Source: Psychromonas ingrahamii 37 | GTDB taxonomy: Bacteria; Pseudomonadota; Gammaproteobacteria; Enterobacterales; Psychromonadaceae | Assembly: GCF_000015285.1 (NCBI RefSeq) | Contig: NC_008709.1 | Coordinates: 2,294,001-2,358,000 of the forward strand | Length of the DNA stretch: 64,000 nucleotides | Reading direction: 5' to 3' | Shown here: in pieces, positions 48,689 to 57,177 of the stretch | Position numbering within the stretch: position 1 is the first letter of the stretch | Layout of the letters: each line of letters starts with the position of its first letter | Notes under the pieces: generated by a model | Seen by the model: only the letters and a program-made list of their open reading frames with translations | Databases searched by the model: none | What the model was told of the DNA's origin: nothing | Program-made: the position numbers and the translations under genes

Positions 48689-49555
48689 TTATGCTTCTTG
48701 TAGTGCTTTAATGCGACTTTCTAAGGGCGGGTGAGACATAAATAATCCGCCGCTGGATTTTCCTGAAATACCAAATGCCATCATATTACCCTCCAAATGA
48801 GGCTCAGAACTTTTTTGTAAACGCTGTAATGCAGCGATCATTTTGTTTTTCCCTACTAATCTAGCGGCACCAGAATCTGCACTAAATTCTCGTTGGCGGG
48901 AGTAGTACATTACGATCGTACTTGCCAGTACGCCAAAGATCATTTCTAAAATAAACACAATAATATAATAAGAAAACCCACGCCCCTCAGATTCAGAATT
49001 ATTATTGTTTAGCGCACTGTCAATAATATTCCCTAAAACACGGGCAATAAAGATAACAAAGGTATTTACCACGCCTTGAAGTAGCGTCATTGTTACCATA
49101 TCACCGCTGGCAATATGACTCACTTCATGGGCTAAAACAGCTTCTGCTTCATCGCGTGTCATAGATTGCAATAAACCAGAGCTAACGGCAACTAAGGCTT
49201 TGTTTTTATTCATACCGGTGGCAAAAGCATTCATATCCGGCGCATCATAAATGGCCACTTCAGGACAGCGAATTCCAGCCTTTTTAGCTTGCGCTGCAAC
49301 GGTATTAACAAGCCAGTTTTCAGTTTCATTATTGGGTTGTGTAATGACCACTGCACCAGTACTGCGTTTTGCTATCCACTTTGACATAGCTAAAGAGATA
49401 AATGATCCTCCAAAACCGAAAACAGCGGCCAATAGGAGTAGACCTCCGAGACTGCGTGAATCTAATCCCGTAAACCTAAAAACCAAACTCAGTACAATAC
49501 CTAAGACCAGCATAACAGCTAAGTTTGTTAGTAAAAATAAAGCGATACGTTTCAT
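48689..49555 (-). CDS. htpX: Heat-shock membrane metalloprotease HtpX
   Basis: The 288-residue inner-membrane protease has two N-terminal membrane segments (about 5-27 and 36-56). The zinc-binding HEVSH motif is at residues 143-147, two further hydrophobic segments follow near 155-175 and 190-215, and the third zinc ligand lies in [12 protein letters not shown]. HtpX degrades misfolded membrane proteins together with FtsH. Length and motifs match E. coli HtpX. It is monocistronic with its own terminator. Confidence 0.96.
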   Translation of the reverse strand: MKRIALFLLTNLAVMLVLGIVLSLVFRFTGLDSRSLGGLLLLAAVFGFGGSFISLAMSKWIAKRSTGAVVITQPNNETENWLVNTVAAQAKKAGIRCPEVAIYDAPDMNAFATGMNKNKALVAVSSGLLQSMTRDEAEAVLAHEVSHIASGDMVTMTLLQGVVNTFVIFIARVLGNIIDSALNNNNSESEGRGFSYYIIVFILEMIFGVLASTIVMYYSRQREFSADSGAARLVGKNKMIAALQRLQKSSEPHLEGNMMAFGISGKSSGGLFMSHPPLESRIKALQEA

Positions 49556-49717
49556 AAAAACCTCAAGATGGATAAATCAATAAAGACATAATATGGCTAT
49601 AATTTGGTTTTTCAATAGGTGATTAAAAATAAATATTAAAATCAAACTAATAACGGTTTGCTTGATGAGTCAAAATAATTTATCGTTGTTGATTACATAA
49701 CTCAAAAGGAAAATAAA

Positions 49718-49999
49718 ATGGCTCTAGCAAGTGCTCGTCATATATTAGTAAGTTCTGAAGAAAGCTGTCTCGATATTAAACAACAAATTGAAGCGGGTAC
49801 TGATTTCGCTGATCTTGCTAAAAAACACTCTTCATGTCCATCGGGTGCTCAAGGCGGCGCGTTAGGAGAATTTGGACCAGGTATGATGGTGCCAGAATTT
49901 GATGCGGTGGTATTTAGTGCAGACGTAGGTTCTGTTCAGGGTCCCGTTAAAACTCAGTTCGGTTACCACTTATTAGAAGTTACAAGTCGTCAAGACTAG
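49718..49999 (+). CDS. ppiC: Peptidyl-prolyl cis-trans isomerase, parvulin type
   Basis: The 93-residue protein is a stand-alone parvulin domain. It starts with ASARHILV and has FADLAKKHSSCPSG, GGALGEFGPGMMVPEFD and the terminal VKTQFGYHLLEV, all family motifs including the active-site Cys and His. It catalyses prolyl isomerisation in the cytoplasm; no signal peptide is present. The length equals E. coli PpiC. An AAAGGAA site precedes the ATG at 49718. Confidence 0.95.
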   Translation: MALASARHILVSSEESCLDIKQQIEAGTDFADLAKKHSSCPSGAQGGALGEFGPGMMVPEFDAVVFSADVGSVQGPVKTQFGYHLLEVTSRQD

Positions 50000-50004
50000 T
50001 ATTT

Positions 50005-50034
50005 CTTATTATTTGTTAGTTAACAAATAATAAG
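50005..50034. other. Perfect palindromic hairpin after ppiC
   Basis: CTTATTATTTGTTA (50005-50018) and TAACAAATAATAAG (50021-50034) form a perfect 14-bp stem around GT. It overlies the 3' flank of ppiC, 6 bp after the stop, and may protect the transcript end. Confidence 0.75.
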
Positions 50035-50047
50035 ATCTGCTCATTAT

Positions 50048-50083
50048 AAAAAAGCCTTTTATGTACTTATAAAAGGCTTTTTT
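50048..50083. terminator. Bidirectional rho-independent terminator
   Basis: A perfect 15-bp stem (AAAAAAGCCTTTTAT, loop GTACTT, ATAAAAGGCTTTTTT) lies between the convergent ppiC and amino acid ABC operon and can stop both. Confidence 0.95.
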
Positions 50084-50106
50084 GTAGGTGCTTCTTTATC
50101 AAAAAG

Positions 50107-50874
50107 TTAAAGCATTGCGGAATCAAGTGCAGATAGATTTTGTTTTGCAGAACGGCCAACAAATTCTTTGGTGCGTTGATGTTGCGGGTTTTCAAATATC
50201 TGTTTTGGCGTGCCCTGCTCGACGATATTACCGCCTTCCATAAAGATAACTCTATTAGCAACCTCTCGCGCAAACTGCATCTCATGGGTAACAATGATCA
50301 TGGTCTGTTTTTGCACTGCTAATTGCTTCATTACCGCTAACACTTCATCAACCCATTCAGGATCCAGCGACGAGGTTGGTTCATCAAACAGAATAACTTC
50401 CCCTTTTGCAGCCATTGCACGCGCAATGCCAACTCGTTGTTGCTGACCACCTGATAATTGCGATGGATATTGGTTGATTTTTTCGCTAAGCCCCACTTGT
50501 CGTAAAATAGTTTCAGCATGTTTTAAAGCAGCTGATTTTGGCTCTTTCCAAACGGTGATCAAACTTTCTGCAACATTTTGTAGTGCGGTTTTATTGGAAA
50601 ATAAAGAGTAGTTTTGAAATACAAAGCTACTCTTTTTTCGCAGATTGGTGATTTGTGTTGCTGTCGCGGTTGCACTGTCGACTTTTACTCCCGCTATCTC
50701 AATCATCCCTGATGTAGGGATTTCCAGATAATTTAAACAGCGTAATAATGTTGATTTCCCAGTACCAGATGGACCGATAATGACCACGATTTCGCCATGT
50801 TCAACTTCGAAATCAATCCCATTTAATACTATGTTATCAGCAAATTTTTTGCTTAGATTTTGTACTCTAATCAT
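50107..50874 (-). CDS. Polar amino acid ABC transporter, ATP-binding protein
   Basis: The 255-residue ATPase has Walker [15 protein letters not shown], the Q-loop FQNYSLF, the signature [15 protein letters not shown], Walker [14 protein letters not shown] and the switch His in IVTHEM. This is the PAO subfamily (GlnQ/HisP/TcyC-type). It energises uptake with the permease and binding protein encoded upstream. Its ATG at 50874 overlaps the permease stop (TAATG), indicating coupled translation. Substrate cannot be fixed from the ATPase. Confidence 0.94.
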   Translation of the reverse strand: MIRVQNLSKKFADNIVLNGIDFEVEHGEIVVIIGPSGTGKSTLLRCLNYLEIPTSGMIEIAGVKVDSATATATQITNLRKKSSFVFQNYSLFSNKTALQNVAESLITVWKEPKSAALKHAETILRQVGLSEKINQYPSQLSGGQQQRVGIARAMAAKGEVILFDEPTSSLDPEWVDEVLAVMKQLAVQKQTMIIVTHEMQFAREVANRVIFMEGGNIVEQGTPKQIFENPQHQRTKEFVGRSAKQNLSALDSAML

Positions 50875-51545
50875 TAGTAAGCTCTACTCATACGAATTTC
50901 AAGATAATGCTGCAGACGCGAAAATAATTCAATAACAGCCCAGTAAATAAGCGCAACGGCTAAATAACTTTCAAAGTATTTAAAGCTTGATGAGGCTTCC
51001 ATTTGCGCTTTAGCCATTATTTCCGCCACTCCCAGCGTAAATGCCAAGGAAGTACTTTTGATCATATCAATGAAATAATTCATTAAAGAAGGCGTTGCGA
51101 CCCGAGCGGCTTGCGGTAATATTATTCTGCGCATTGCTTGTAATCTTGTCATACCAATACTTAAACAAGCTTCCATCTGACTTTTATCTACACCCATAAT
51201 GGCGGCACGAATACTTTCAGCCATATAGGCTGAAAAATGTAATGTTAAACCAATGATAGCTGCGCTAAAGGCATCTACGCCTGCAAATATAGGCATCACT
51301 TGGGGTAAACCGTAATACAATAAAAAAAGTTGTACTAACAGAGGCGTACCACGAAAAAACGAGATAAAGACACTCGCCAGGTTGTGCAATAAGGGTATCT
51401 TAAATACGCGCACTACCGCTAAAATAACAGCGAGTATGATTGCAAAGCAAAAACCCAACAGGGCCATTTCCATGGTGACGCTAAGGTATTTAAGTAAGAT
51501 AGGTAATAGTTCAAGAATATATTGAACATCTAATGACATTTGCAT
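50874..51545 (-). CDS. Polar amino acid ABC transporter, permease
   Basis: The 223-residue inner-membrane protein has about five membrane helices and the HisM/GlnP-type family core. The motif [19 protein letters not shown] occurs near residue 65, and the ATPase-contacting EAA loop is [22 protein letters not shown]. Only one permease gene is present, so it probably forms a homodimer. It sits between the binding-protein gene and the ATPase gene in one operon. The double start Met-Gln-Met at 51545 leaves the exact start uncertain by two codons. Confidence 0.94.
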   Translation of the reverse strand: MQMSLDVQYILELLPILLKYLSVTMEMALLGFCFAIILAVILAVVRVFKIPLLHNLASVFISFFRGTPLLVQLFLLYYGLPQVMPIFAGVDAFSAAIIGLTLHFSAYMAESIRAAIMGVDKSQMEACLSIGMTRLQAMRRIILPQAARVATPSLMNYFIDMIKSTSLAFTLGVAEIMAKAQMEASSSFKYFESYLAVALIYWAVIELFSRLQHYLEIRMSRAY

Positions 51546-51618
51546 AGAAAATGGCTCGTGTGGAGATTAAAAAATATGCAGGTACTGATACTCTCAGTAC
51601 CTGAGGTAATGATGAGGT

Positions 51619-52377
51619 TTATTGGGTTACGTCTGAACCTAACCATTTAACAGAAATTTTCGCTAATGTGCCGTCATTTTTCATACTTAATAATGCCGCG
51701 TTCACTTTATCTCTGATAGCTAACTGTTCAGGTTTGTTTAGAAATGGCATTGCGTTTTCTATCTTTTCAAAGGGTTGTCCTGCAAGCTTTAAAGGTAAAC
51801 CCGATTTTTTGATTAAAGCCGCAGAGCCAACACGATCCATAATAAAAGCATCAGTCCGCCCTATAACAACATCCTGTACGAAACCTGTATCATAAGTAAT
51901 AATATCGATTTCTTGTTTAGGATCCAGAGCGCGTAATGTCTCTTCAAAATTACTGCCTAAATTCACTGCTACTTTTTTACCTTTAAGATCAGCAACTGAA
52001 TTTATATCTTCACGACCCTTTTTAGTAACAATTTGAACGCCATCAACTACATACGGAGTTGTAAAGGCATACTGCTCTAAACGTGCAGGCGTAATCGTTA
52101 TTTGGTTAGAAATAGTATCAATATGGCCAGCTTCAAGCATTCCGAACAAGCCTGAAAAACTTGATAAAACAAACTTCACGTCATAATCAGCACGTAATGC
52201 AATTTCATTCCAGAGATCAACTTCAAAACCTTGTAATACGTCTTTTTCTGAAAAAGTGAAAGGGACATAATTACCTGACATGCCTACTTTGACTGTTTCT
52301 TTCGCAAATGCGGGAACGGTAATAAGACTGGATACTGCAACTGCTGCTGCAATAATTAATTTAATAGGGTGTTTCAT
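51619..52377 (-). CDS. Polar amino acid ABC transporter, periplasmic binding protein
   Basis: The 252-residue secreted protein has a signal peptide ending PAFA at about residue 25 and the SBP_bac_3 fold: VGMSGNYVPFTF, GFEVDLWNEIA, ANITI-like NQITITPARLEQYAF, and the hinge region KKVAVNLGSNFEE. The family binds polar amino acids such as glutamine, arginine or cystine. The sequence looks somewhat like cystine or general polar-type binders, but I do not assign a substrate. First gene of the operon with the permease and ATPase. Confidence 0.92.
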   Translation of the reverse strand: MKHPIKLIIAAAVAVSSLITVPAFAKETVKVGMSGNYVPFTFSEKDVLQGFEVDLWNEIALRADYDVKFVLSSFSGLFGMLEAGHIDTISNQITITPARLEQYAFTTPYVVDGVQIVTKKGREDINSVADLKGKKVAVNLGSNFEETLRALDPKQEIDIITYDTGFVQDVVIGRTDAFIMDRVGSAALIKKSGLPLKLAGQPFEKIENAMPFLNKPEQLAIRDKVNAALLSMKNDGTLAKISVKWLGSDVTQ

Positions 52378-52767
52378 GATAATTCCTTCTTGTTAAACAT
52401 AACTACTTATTAAGCCTGATTATAACTGATATCTATCTGAGGAATGCATAACGAATGTTCATATGTTATGTTTTTGTTGAATGACTGGTTAACTCTTACC
52501 CACTTTATATAAAAAACAATTTTTCATCGTTTATTTACTGTTCAATGTGATATACGAATTTTACATAAATAGTAGGTTGGGTCTGTTTGACGGGTGATTA
52601 ATCAGGCCGTAGATTGGGTCTGTTTGTTAAAAACTTAAAATATTATTTATGGCATTTATCCACCAGCCATAAATAATATTTTGTAGTTTATAAAAAGTGT
52701 TTGTTTTTATTTCAATAAAATCGAGCGAAACCGCCCTGGTTTTTGTCAATACAAAAGAAAGTGCGAC
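52378..52767. other. Spacer between ABC operon and bioD
   Basis: The stretch holds the ABC operon promoter on its left, two near-identical 18-bp direct repeats (GTAGGTTGGGTCTGTTTG at 52572 and GTAGATTGGGTCTGTTTG at 52609), and the bio terminator at 52637-52682. No gene is supported. Confidence 0.65.
52637..52682 (-). terminator. Terminator of the bioBFCD operon
   Basis: A perfect 17-bp stem (AAAATATTATTTATGGC and complement) with a 12-nt loop lies 86 bp after the bioD stop. A T-rich stretch follows on the minus strand. Confidence 0.82.
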
Positions 52768-53475
52768 TCAAATCATCTCATTAGTTGCGAAATTAAAATA
52801 AACATAAGAAGAGAGATCCTGTTCGTTTATATTGTGTAAATAAGGAATTTCTGCGATCATAGGCGCGTTAATCTTATGTTTTAACATTTCTATATTTAAG
52901 GTATAAAAAGGCATGTTCTTTTCGACTTGATTGGCTATCCACCCCACTACCTTTAATCCATCATTAAGAATACTTTCATAGGTTAAAATCGCATGATTTA
53001 AACACCCCAATTTCATACCCACTACCAATATAACTGATAATTTTTGTGTTGCTACCCAATCTGATAGCGTTTCATCCGCACTTAATGGTAAACGCCATCC
53101 ACCAGCCCCTTCAACAATAATTAAATCACTCTCCAAGGACTTTAATCTTTCCAAACCTTGAGAAATATAAGACTGTTCAATGGGTTTATTTTCTAATTGT
53201 GCAGCGATATGTGGCGCGATAGCCGGTGTAAACGCAATTGGATTAACCCATTTATAAGCAACTTCCAGATTACAGGTCTTTTGCAGAAGCTGCGCATCAT
53301 GATTACGTAATCCGTATGGAGTTTGCTCACATCCTGCCGCGATAGGCTTGTAGGCTAAGGTACGAAGTTTTTGTTTATTAGCAGCTTGTAACAAAGCTTG
53401 ACAACAAACTGTTTTACCCACATCAGTATCTGTTCCGGTTACAAAATAAATATCAGGTGTTAAAAAAGGTTGCAT
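52768..53475 (-). CDS. bioD: Dethiobiotin synthetase
   Basis: The 235-residue enzyme has the P-loop-like motif GTDTDVGKT at residues 15-23, KPIAAGCE, and VEGAGGWRLPL, all BioD signatures. It carboxylates 7,8-diaminopelargonate with CO2 and ATP to dethiobiotin, the step before BioB. Last gene of the leftward bioB-F-C-D cluster. A 306-bp tandem-repeat spacer separates it from bioC, which is unusual for this operon. A long hairpin follows. Confidence 0.95.
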   Translation of the reverse strand: MQPFLTPDIYFVTGTDTDVGKTVCCQALLQAANKQKLRTLAYKPIAAGCEQTPYGLRNHDAQLLQKTCNLEVAYKWVNPIAFTPAIAPHIAAQLENKPIEQSYISQGLERLKSLESDLIIVEGAGGWRLPLSADETLSDWVATQKLSVILVVGMKLGCLNHAILTYESILNDGLKVVGWIANQVEKNMPFYTLNIEMLKHKINAPMIAEIPYLHNINEQDLSSYVYFNFATNEMI

Positions 53476-53780
53476 ATTATTTGATCACTTTTGAGTAATT
53501 AACTTGCTGGAAAGAAGATATAAAGTTTATGCGGTTTTACAATTAGCGTTTATATTATTTAGATCGCCTTTATACAATAAACTTGATACGCAACAATGTA
53601 GTAATTATGTTAACAACGCTAACGTTCATATTATTTAACCGCTTTTATATAACAAACTTGATACGCAACAATGTAGTAATTATGTTAACAACGCTAACCT
53701 TTATATTATTTAACCACTTTTATATAACAAACTTGATATGCAACAATGTAGTAATTATGTTAACAACGCTAACGTTCATA
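53476..53780. other. Tandem-repeat spacer between bioC and bioD
   Basis: The spacer is almost entirely the 75-bp repeat array described separately. An 80-codon rightward frame across it arises only because 75 is divisible by 3, and I do not call it a gene. Confidence 0.75.
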
Positions 53781-53813
53781 TTATTTAACCGCTTTTATAT
53801 AACAAACTTGATA
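53544..53813. repeat. 75-bp tandem repeat derived from the bioC 3' end
   Basis: Copies start (ACTTGATA) at 53581, 53656 and 53731, with a partial start at 53806 and a diverged partial copy at about 53544-53580. On the minus strand each copy repeats the last codons of bioC (YIKAVK-stop) followed by about 42 bp of spacer containing GTTAAC and GTTAGC motifs. The copies are nearly identical, so the expansion is recent. Confidence 0.93.
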
Positions 53814-54620
53814 AGAAAGAGGTAATAAACCAGATCTGGTCTTATCTTTGGCATAACCCAATTCAAGTTTATTGATTAAAGAGCGCCCTTGTGATTTATG
53901 CAGGTGATGTCCATGTACCTGATTAGCCCCTATCCCCTTTAGATCACGCATCAGATCGAGCACATTTTTATAATAAAGAGTAATAGTTTCGGTTTTAATG
54001 GTCACTTTAGTGAAACCCACTTTTTCTAACATATCTTGAATATTTGCCAGGGTTAAAAAGGTATTAGTATGCGGATAGTGATCAAGCGTTAACCAGGCAT
54101 CACTTAACTCTTTTAATGATCCTGCTAATAGAGTTGAAAAATTTAATTCCCCACCTGAAACTAAGATACGTTTTAATTGGATCAGCATCTGACTAAGATC
54201 ACTACTCCACTGAACAGCCAAGTTTGAAAATATAGTGGAGAATTGATTATCAGAAAAAGGTATAAAGTCCATATCCCCCTGTATACAGCACAGAGACAAA
54301 TCACGATTATGTTGTAAAAAGTTAAGCATACCGCTCGATAGATCAAAGCAAATAATTGATTTAATCTTCTGTTCATTAATTAACTTTTCACTAAAGTAGC
54401 CGGTTCCACAGCCAAGATCCAAACAAGTGCCCGGCTCCCTGTTTTCTAATGAACAGGTTTCTAATGAAGATAATGAAGTAAAAAGCTTATTACCAATATC
54501 ACGTTGTAACTGTGCAAATTGATCATAATGTGATGCCGCTTTAGAAAAAGAGTTAGCGACTGCGATTTTATCTATTGTAAATTTCACACTATTTGTCATG
54601 AAGCGCTCTATATATTCCAT
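53781..54620 (-). CDS. bioC: Malonyl-[ACP] O-methyltransferase
   Basis: The 279-residue methyltransferase has the SAM motif I LDLGCGTGYFSEKL near residue 67, SSGMLNFLQ, and FSNLAVQWSSDLSQ, all BioC signatures. It methylates malonyl-ACP so fatty-acid enzymes can build pimeloyl-ACP. The ATG at 54620 gives MEYIERFMTNS; the ATG at 54599 (MTNSVKF) is a better match to the duplicated start described at 54562-54702 and may be the true start. Its 3' end overlaps the tandem repeat. Confidence 0.93.
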   Translation of the reverse strand: MEYIERFMTNSVKFTIDKIAVANSFSKAASHYDQFAQLQRDIGNKLFTSLSSLETCSLENREPGTCLDLGCGTGYFSEKLINEQKIKSIICFDLSSGMLNFLQHNRDLSLCCIQGDMDFIPFSDNQFSTIFSNLAVQWSSDLSQMLIQLKRILVSGGELNFSTLLAGSLKELSDAWLTLDHYPHTNTFLTLANIQDMLEKVGFTKVTIKTETITLYYKNVLDLMRDLKGIGANQVHGHHLHKSQGRSLINKLELGYAKDKTRSGLLPLSYQVCYIKAVK

Positions 54621-54702
54621 TCACTGTTAAGGAGTTAACTACCAGTATTTTATTTATATTGAACTTCATACTATTTGTCATTAAGCACCCGGTATATTGC
54701 AT
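54562..54702. repeat. 82-bp direct duplication at the bioF-bioC junction
   Basis: The segment around ACTATTTGTCAT is present twice, offset by exactly 82 bp (ATTTGTCA at 54591 and 54673). One copy is the bioF end, the other the bioC start. The duplication leaves a 30-codon leftward mini-ORF at 54589-54681: its start (MTNSMKFNINK) copies the bioC N-terminus and its end (VNGIYRALHDK-stop) copies the bioF C-terminus. Confidence 0.85.
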
Positions 54703-55849
54703 TAACTAACTGCACAACATCATTCTCTTCGTGATTTACTGTTAATGTAATTCTTAACCGGGCGGTACCGACAGCCACAGTAGGAGGACGAATAGCCGTC
54801 GTCCAAAATCCAAGGGTTTTTAATTTATCCGCTATCTGCAGCGTTTTAACACTGTCTCCAATAATAATAGGCTGAATAGCCGTCTGCGAGTCTGTCAGGC
54901 TGATACCCAAGTTTGTTGCTGTCTTTCTAAAGGTGGTTATTAACACCTGCAATTTATCACGCCGCCAATCCTGTGTTTCTGCCATTTTTGCAGCTTGAGT
55001 AATGGTATAAGCCATCGCAGGAGGCAGGCCGGTGCTGTAAATATAGGGTTTAGAAAAATTGTTAATATAATTTATCAACTCTTTACTGCCCGCAACAAAA
55101 GCGCCGCCAACGCCTAACGCTTTACCGAACGTTGCCATATATATTTGTAGATTCTTATTAGCAATACCACAAGCCTCCACGCTGCCTTTACCATTTTCAC
55201 CTACTACCCCTAAACCGTGGGCATCATCAATCATTAACCAGGCATCATATTTTTTAGCCGTTGCATGTAAAGTATTAACCGGGGCGGTATCACCGTCCAT
55301 GCTAAAGACGCCTTCACTGATAATTAACTTATTGCCATCAAGCGTACTGCTCTTATTGCTAATACTTAACAAACTTTCCAGATGATCCACATTATTGTGC
55401 TTAAAACGTCGCATTGTACAATCAGATAAAAGCGCAGCTTCCATTAAGGAGGCGTGATTAAGCTTATCCTGAAATAACAGATCCGGTTTTTTCAGAAGCA
55501 GTTTGATAATCGCCTGATTAGCCGAATAACCGGAGCTAAACAGGGCGACGGATTCAACTCCTAACCATAATTTCAGCTGATCACACAGTGCCTGATGTGT
55601 CTGGTTAAACCCGGTCACCAGATAAGAGCCGCCACTTCCTATACCGTAAAGCTCAGCCCCCTTCTGCCAGGCTTTGATAAGCTTTGGATCCGCCGCCATC
55701 CCTAAATAATCATTGCTTGAAAAATTTAAGTAGGTTTTATCGGCAACATGAAGCAAACGGCCCTGTGCACCCGACATACTGGTTGAGCAGCGATACAACC
55801 CCTGTCGATGGCGCTCAGCTAGTTGCTCAGTAATAAAATCAAATGCCAT
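54671..55849 (-). CDS. bioF: 8-amino-7-oxononanoate synthase
   Basis: The 392-residue PLP enzyme has FSSNDYLGMAADP, GSGGSYLVTGFN, the Asp in MIDDAHGLGVVG and the PLP lysine in ATFGKALGVGG. It condenses pimeloyl-ACP/CoA with alanine to 8-amino-7-oxononanoate. The ATG at 55849 lies 3 nt after the bioB stop, indicating tight coupling. Length and motifs are typical. Confidence 0.95.
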   Translation of the reverse strand: MAFDFITEQLAERHRQGLYRCSTSMSGAQGRLLHVADKTYLNFSSNDYLGMAADPKLIKAWQKGAELYGIGSGGSYLVTGFNQTHQALCDQLKLWLGVESVALFSSGYSANQAIIKLLLKKPDLLFQDKLNHASLMEAALLSDCTMRRFKHNNVDHLESLLSISNKSSTLDGNKLIISEGVFSMDGDTAPVNTLHATAKKYDAWLMIDDAHGLGVVGENGKGSVEACGIANKNLQIYMATFGKALGVGGAFVAGSKELINYINNFSKPYIYSTGLPPAMAYTITQAAKMAETQDWRRDKLQVLITTFRKTATNLGISLTDSQTAIQPIIIGDSVKTLQIADKLKTLGFWTTAIRPPTVAVGTARLRITLTVNHEENDVVQLVNAIYRVLNDK

Positions 55850-55852
55850 GGT

Positions 55853-56908
55853 TTATGCTTTACTGGTAGCGTCAAAAAACAGCTCATCTTTTTCATTAAA
55901 ACGTACGATCGCGGCATCCACCTTTTTTTCAGCTTCAGAGGGAGAGAAATTAATCGCTTCTTTGTTTATTCCCAATTTTTCAAATAAACGCGTATCTGAA
56001 TTTTCATCGGGATTTGCAGTGGTTAATAATTTGCAACCGTAAAAAATTGAATTGGCACCAGCCATAAAGCATAACGCTTGGGTTTGTTCATTCATATCGT
56101 CACGGCCGGCAGATAAGCGCACGTGAGACTTGGGCATTAAGAGTCGTGCGATAGCAATGGTTTTAATAAAAGTAAAATCATCAAGGTCATCGGCATTTTC
56201 AAGTGGTGTGCCTTTGACCTTCACTAATTTATTAATGGGCACACTTTCAGGTTGCTGAGGCAGATTGGCAAGTTGTACCAATAAACCGGAGCGGTCTGAG
56301 CCAGCTTCCCCTAAACCAACAATGCCACCGCTGCAGACTTTCATACCGGAATTACGCACATTCTCCAGCGTATCAAGGCGATCCTGATAAGTCCGGGTAG
56401 TGATGATTTTGTCATAATATTCAGGTGAGGTATCTAAGTTATGATTGTAATAATCTAAACCCGCATTCGAAAGCTGTTCAGCTTGATTATTATCTAACAT
56501 CCCTAGCGTCATACATGACTCAAGGCCTAATGCTCTCACCTCTTTGATCATGTCCAGCAAGTAAGGCATATCTCTTTGTTTAGGGTTCTTCCATGCAGCG
56601 CCCATACAAAAACGGGTTGAGCCCGTTGCTTTTGCCTCTTTAGCGGCCTTAACTACTTTGGCAACTTCAATTAACTGTTCTTTTGCAAGCCCGGTATTAT
56701 AACGTGCACTTTGCGGGCAATATTTACAGTCTTCAGGACAAGCCCCGGTTTTAATCGACAATAGAGTACTCACCTGCACTTCGTTTAAAGGGAAGTTTGC
56801 CCGGTGCGTCGTTTGCGCTTGAAAAACCAGATCCATAAACGGCATTTCAAACAGTTGATCAACTTCTGCAACCGTCCAGTTTTGGCGAATTTCTGTGTTA
56901 TTTATCAT
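55853..56908 (-). CDS. bioB: Biotin synthase (radical SAM)
   Basis: The 351-residue enzyme has the radical-SAM cluster motif with Cys57, Cys61 and Cys64 (CPEDCKYC), and [20 protein letters not shown] and [12 protein letters not shown], all BioB signatures. It inserts sulphur into dethiobiotin using two Fe-S clusters. First intact gene of the leftward bio operon, with GAGGGAAC 7 nt upstream of the ATG. A duplicated, truncated copy of its 5' end lies immediately upstream. Confidence 0.96.
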   Translation of the reverse strand: MINNTEIRQNWTVAEVDQLFEMPFMDLVFQAQTTHRANFPLNEVQVSTLLSIKTGACPEDCKYCPQSARYNTGLAKEQLIEVAKVVKAAKEAKATGSTRFCMGAAWKNPKQRDMPYLLDMIKEVRALGLESCMTLGMLDNNQAEQLSNAGLDYYNHNLDTSPEYYDKIITTRTYQDRLDTLENVRNSGMKVCSGGIVGLGEAGSDRSGLLVQLANLPQQPESVPINKLVKVKGTPLENADDLDDFTFIKTIAIARLLMPKSHVRLSAGRDDMNEQTQALCFMAGANSIFYGCKLLTTANPDENSDTRLFEKLGINKEAINFSPSEAEKKVDAAIVRFNEKDELFFDATSKA

Positions 56909-57115
56909 TTAGTTCCCTCTATTACCGTTAAAATAATTAGTTAGTTAAATTCTATGCGTCATTTGAGCTTGAGAAAGCAGTTGTCTATAAACGGCAATAA
57001 AAACAGTTGATCAATTTCTGAAACCGTTCTATTTGAGCGAATTATCGTGGTATTTATCATCTAGTTCCCTCTATTATCTTTAATTGCCCTTAAATTGTTT
57101 GGTTAGTTTAATGTG
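56835..57115. repeat. Duplicated bioB 5' end and leader
   Basis: About 125 bp covering the first 24 codons of bioB, its ribosome-binding site and leader (56835-56960) is repeated at 56987-57115, offset by 152 bp. Similarity is clear but diverged, so this event is older than the bioC-tail repeat. Confidence 0.85.
56959..57060 (-). CDS. Truncated bioB-like leader ORF (33 residues)
   Basis: The frame begins MINTTIIRSNRTVSEIDQLF and stops after 33 codons. It parallels bioB ([20 protein letters not shown]) over 25 residues and has the same GAGGGAAC ribosome-binding site. It lies in the bioB transcript leader. It is probably a by-product of duplication, but its frame and start are kept, so translation is likely if transcribed. 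Confidence 0.5.
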   Translation of the reverse strand: MINTTIIRSNRTVSEIDQLFLLPFIDNCFLKLK

Positions 57116-57125
57116 GAAAGATACA

Positions 57126-57157
57126 CTGTCAACTTTTACGAGATTATATCTTTACAT
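57126..57157. promoter_or_regulatory. Candidate BirA operator (bioO)
   Basis: CTGTCAACT (57126-57134), 14 nt, TCTTTACAT (57149-57157) resembles the enterobacterial BirA site TTGTAAACC-N14-16-GGTTTACAA, with the core TGTnAAC and TTTACA. It lies 20 bp before the bioA start in the divergent bioA/bioB region, the expected position for biotin repression. The match is partial. Confidence 0.45.
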
Positions 57158-57177
57158 CTGACTAATAAGTGACCGTT

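Noticed and set aside
53583-53825. 80-codon rightward frame with 25-residue repeats (LIRNNVVIMLTTLTFILFN type)
   Set aside because: It exists only because the 75-bp tandem unit is divisible by three; it lies antisense to the bioC tail, has no ribosome-binding site and no family similarity.
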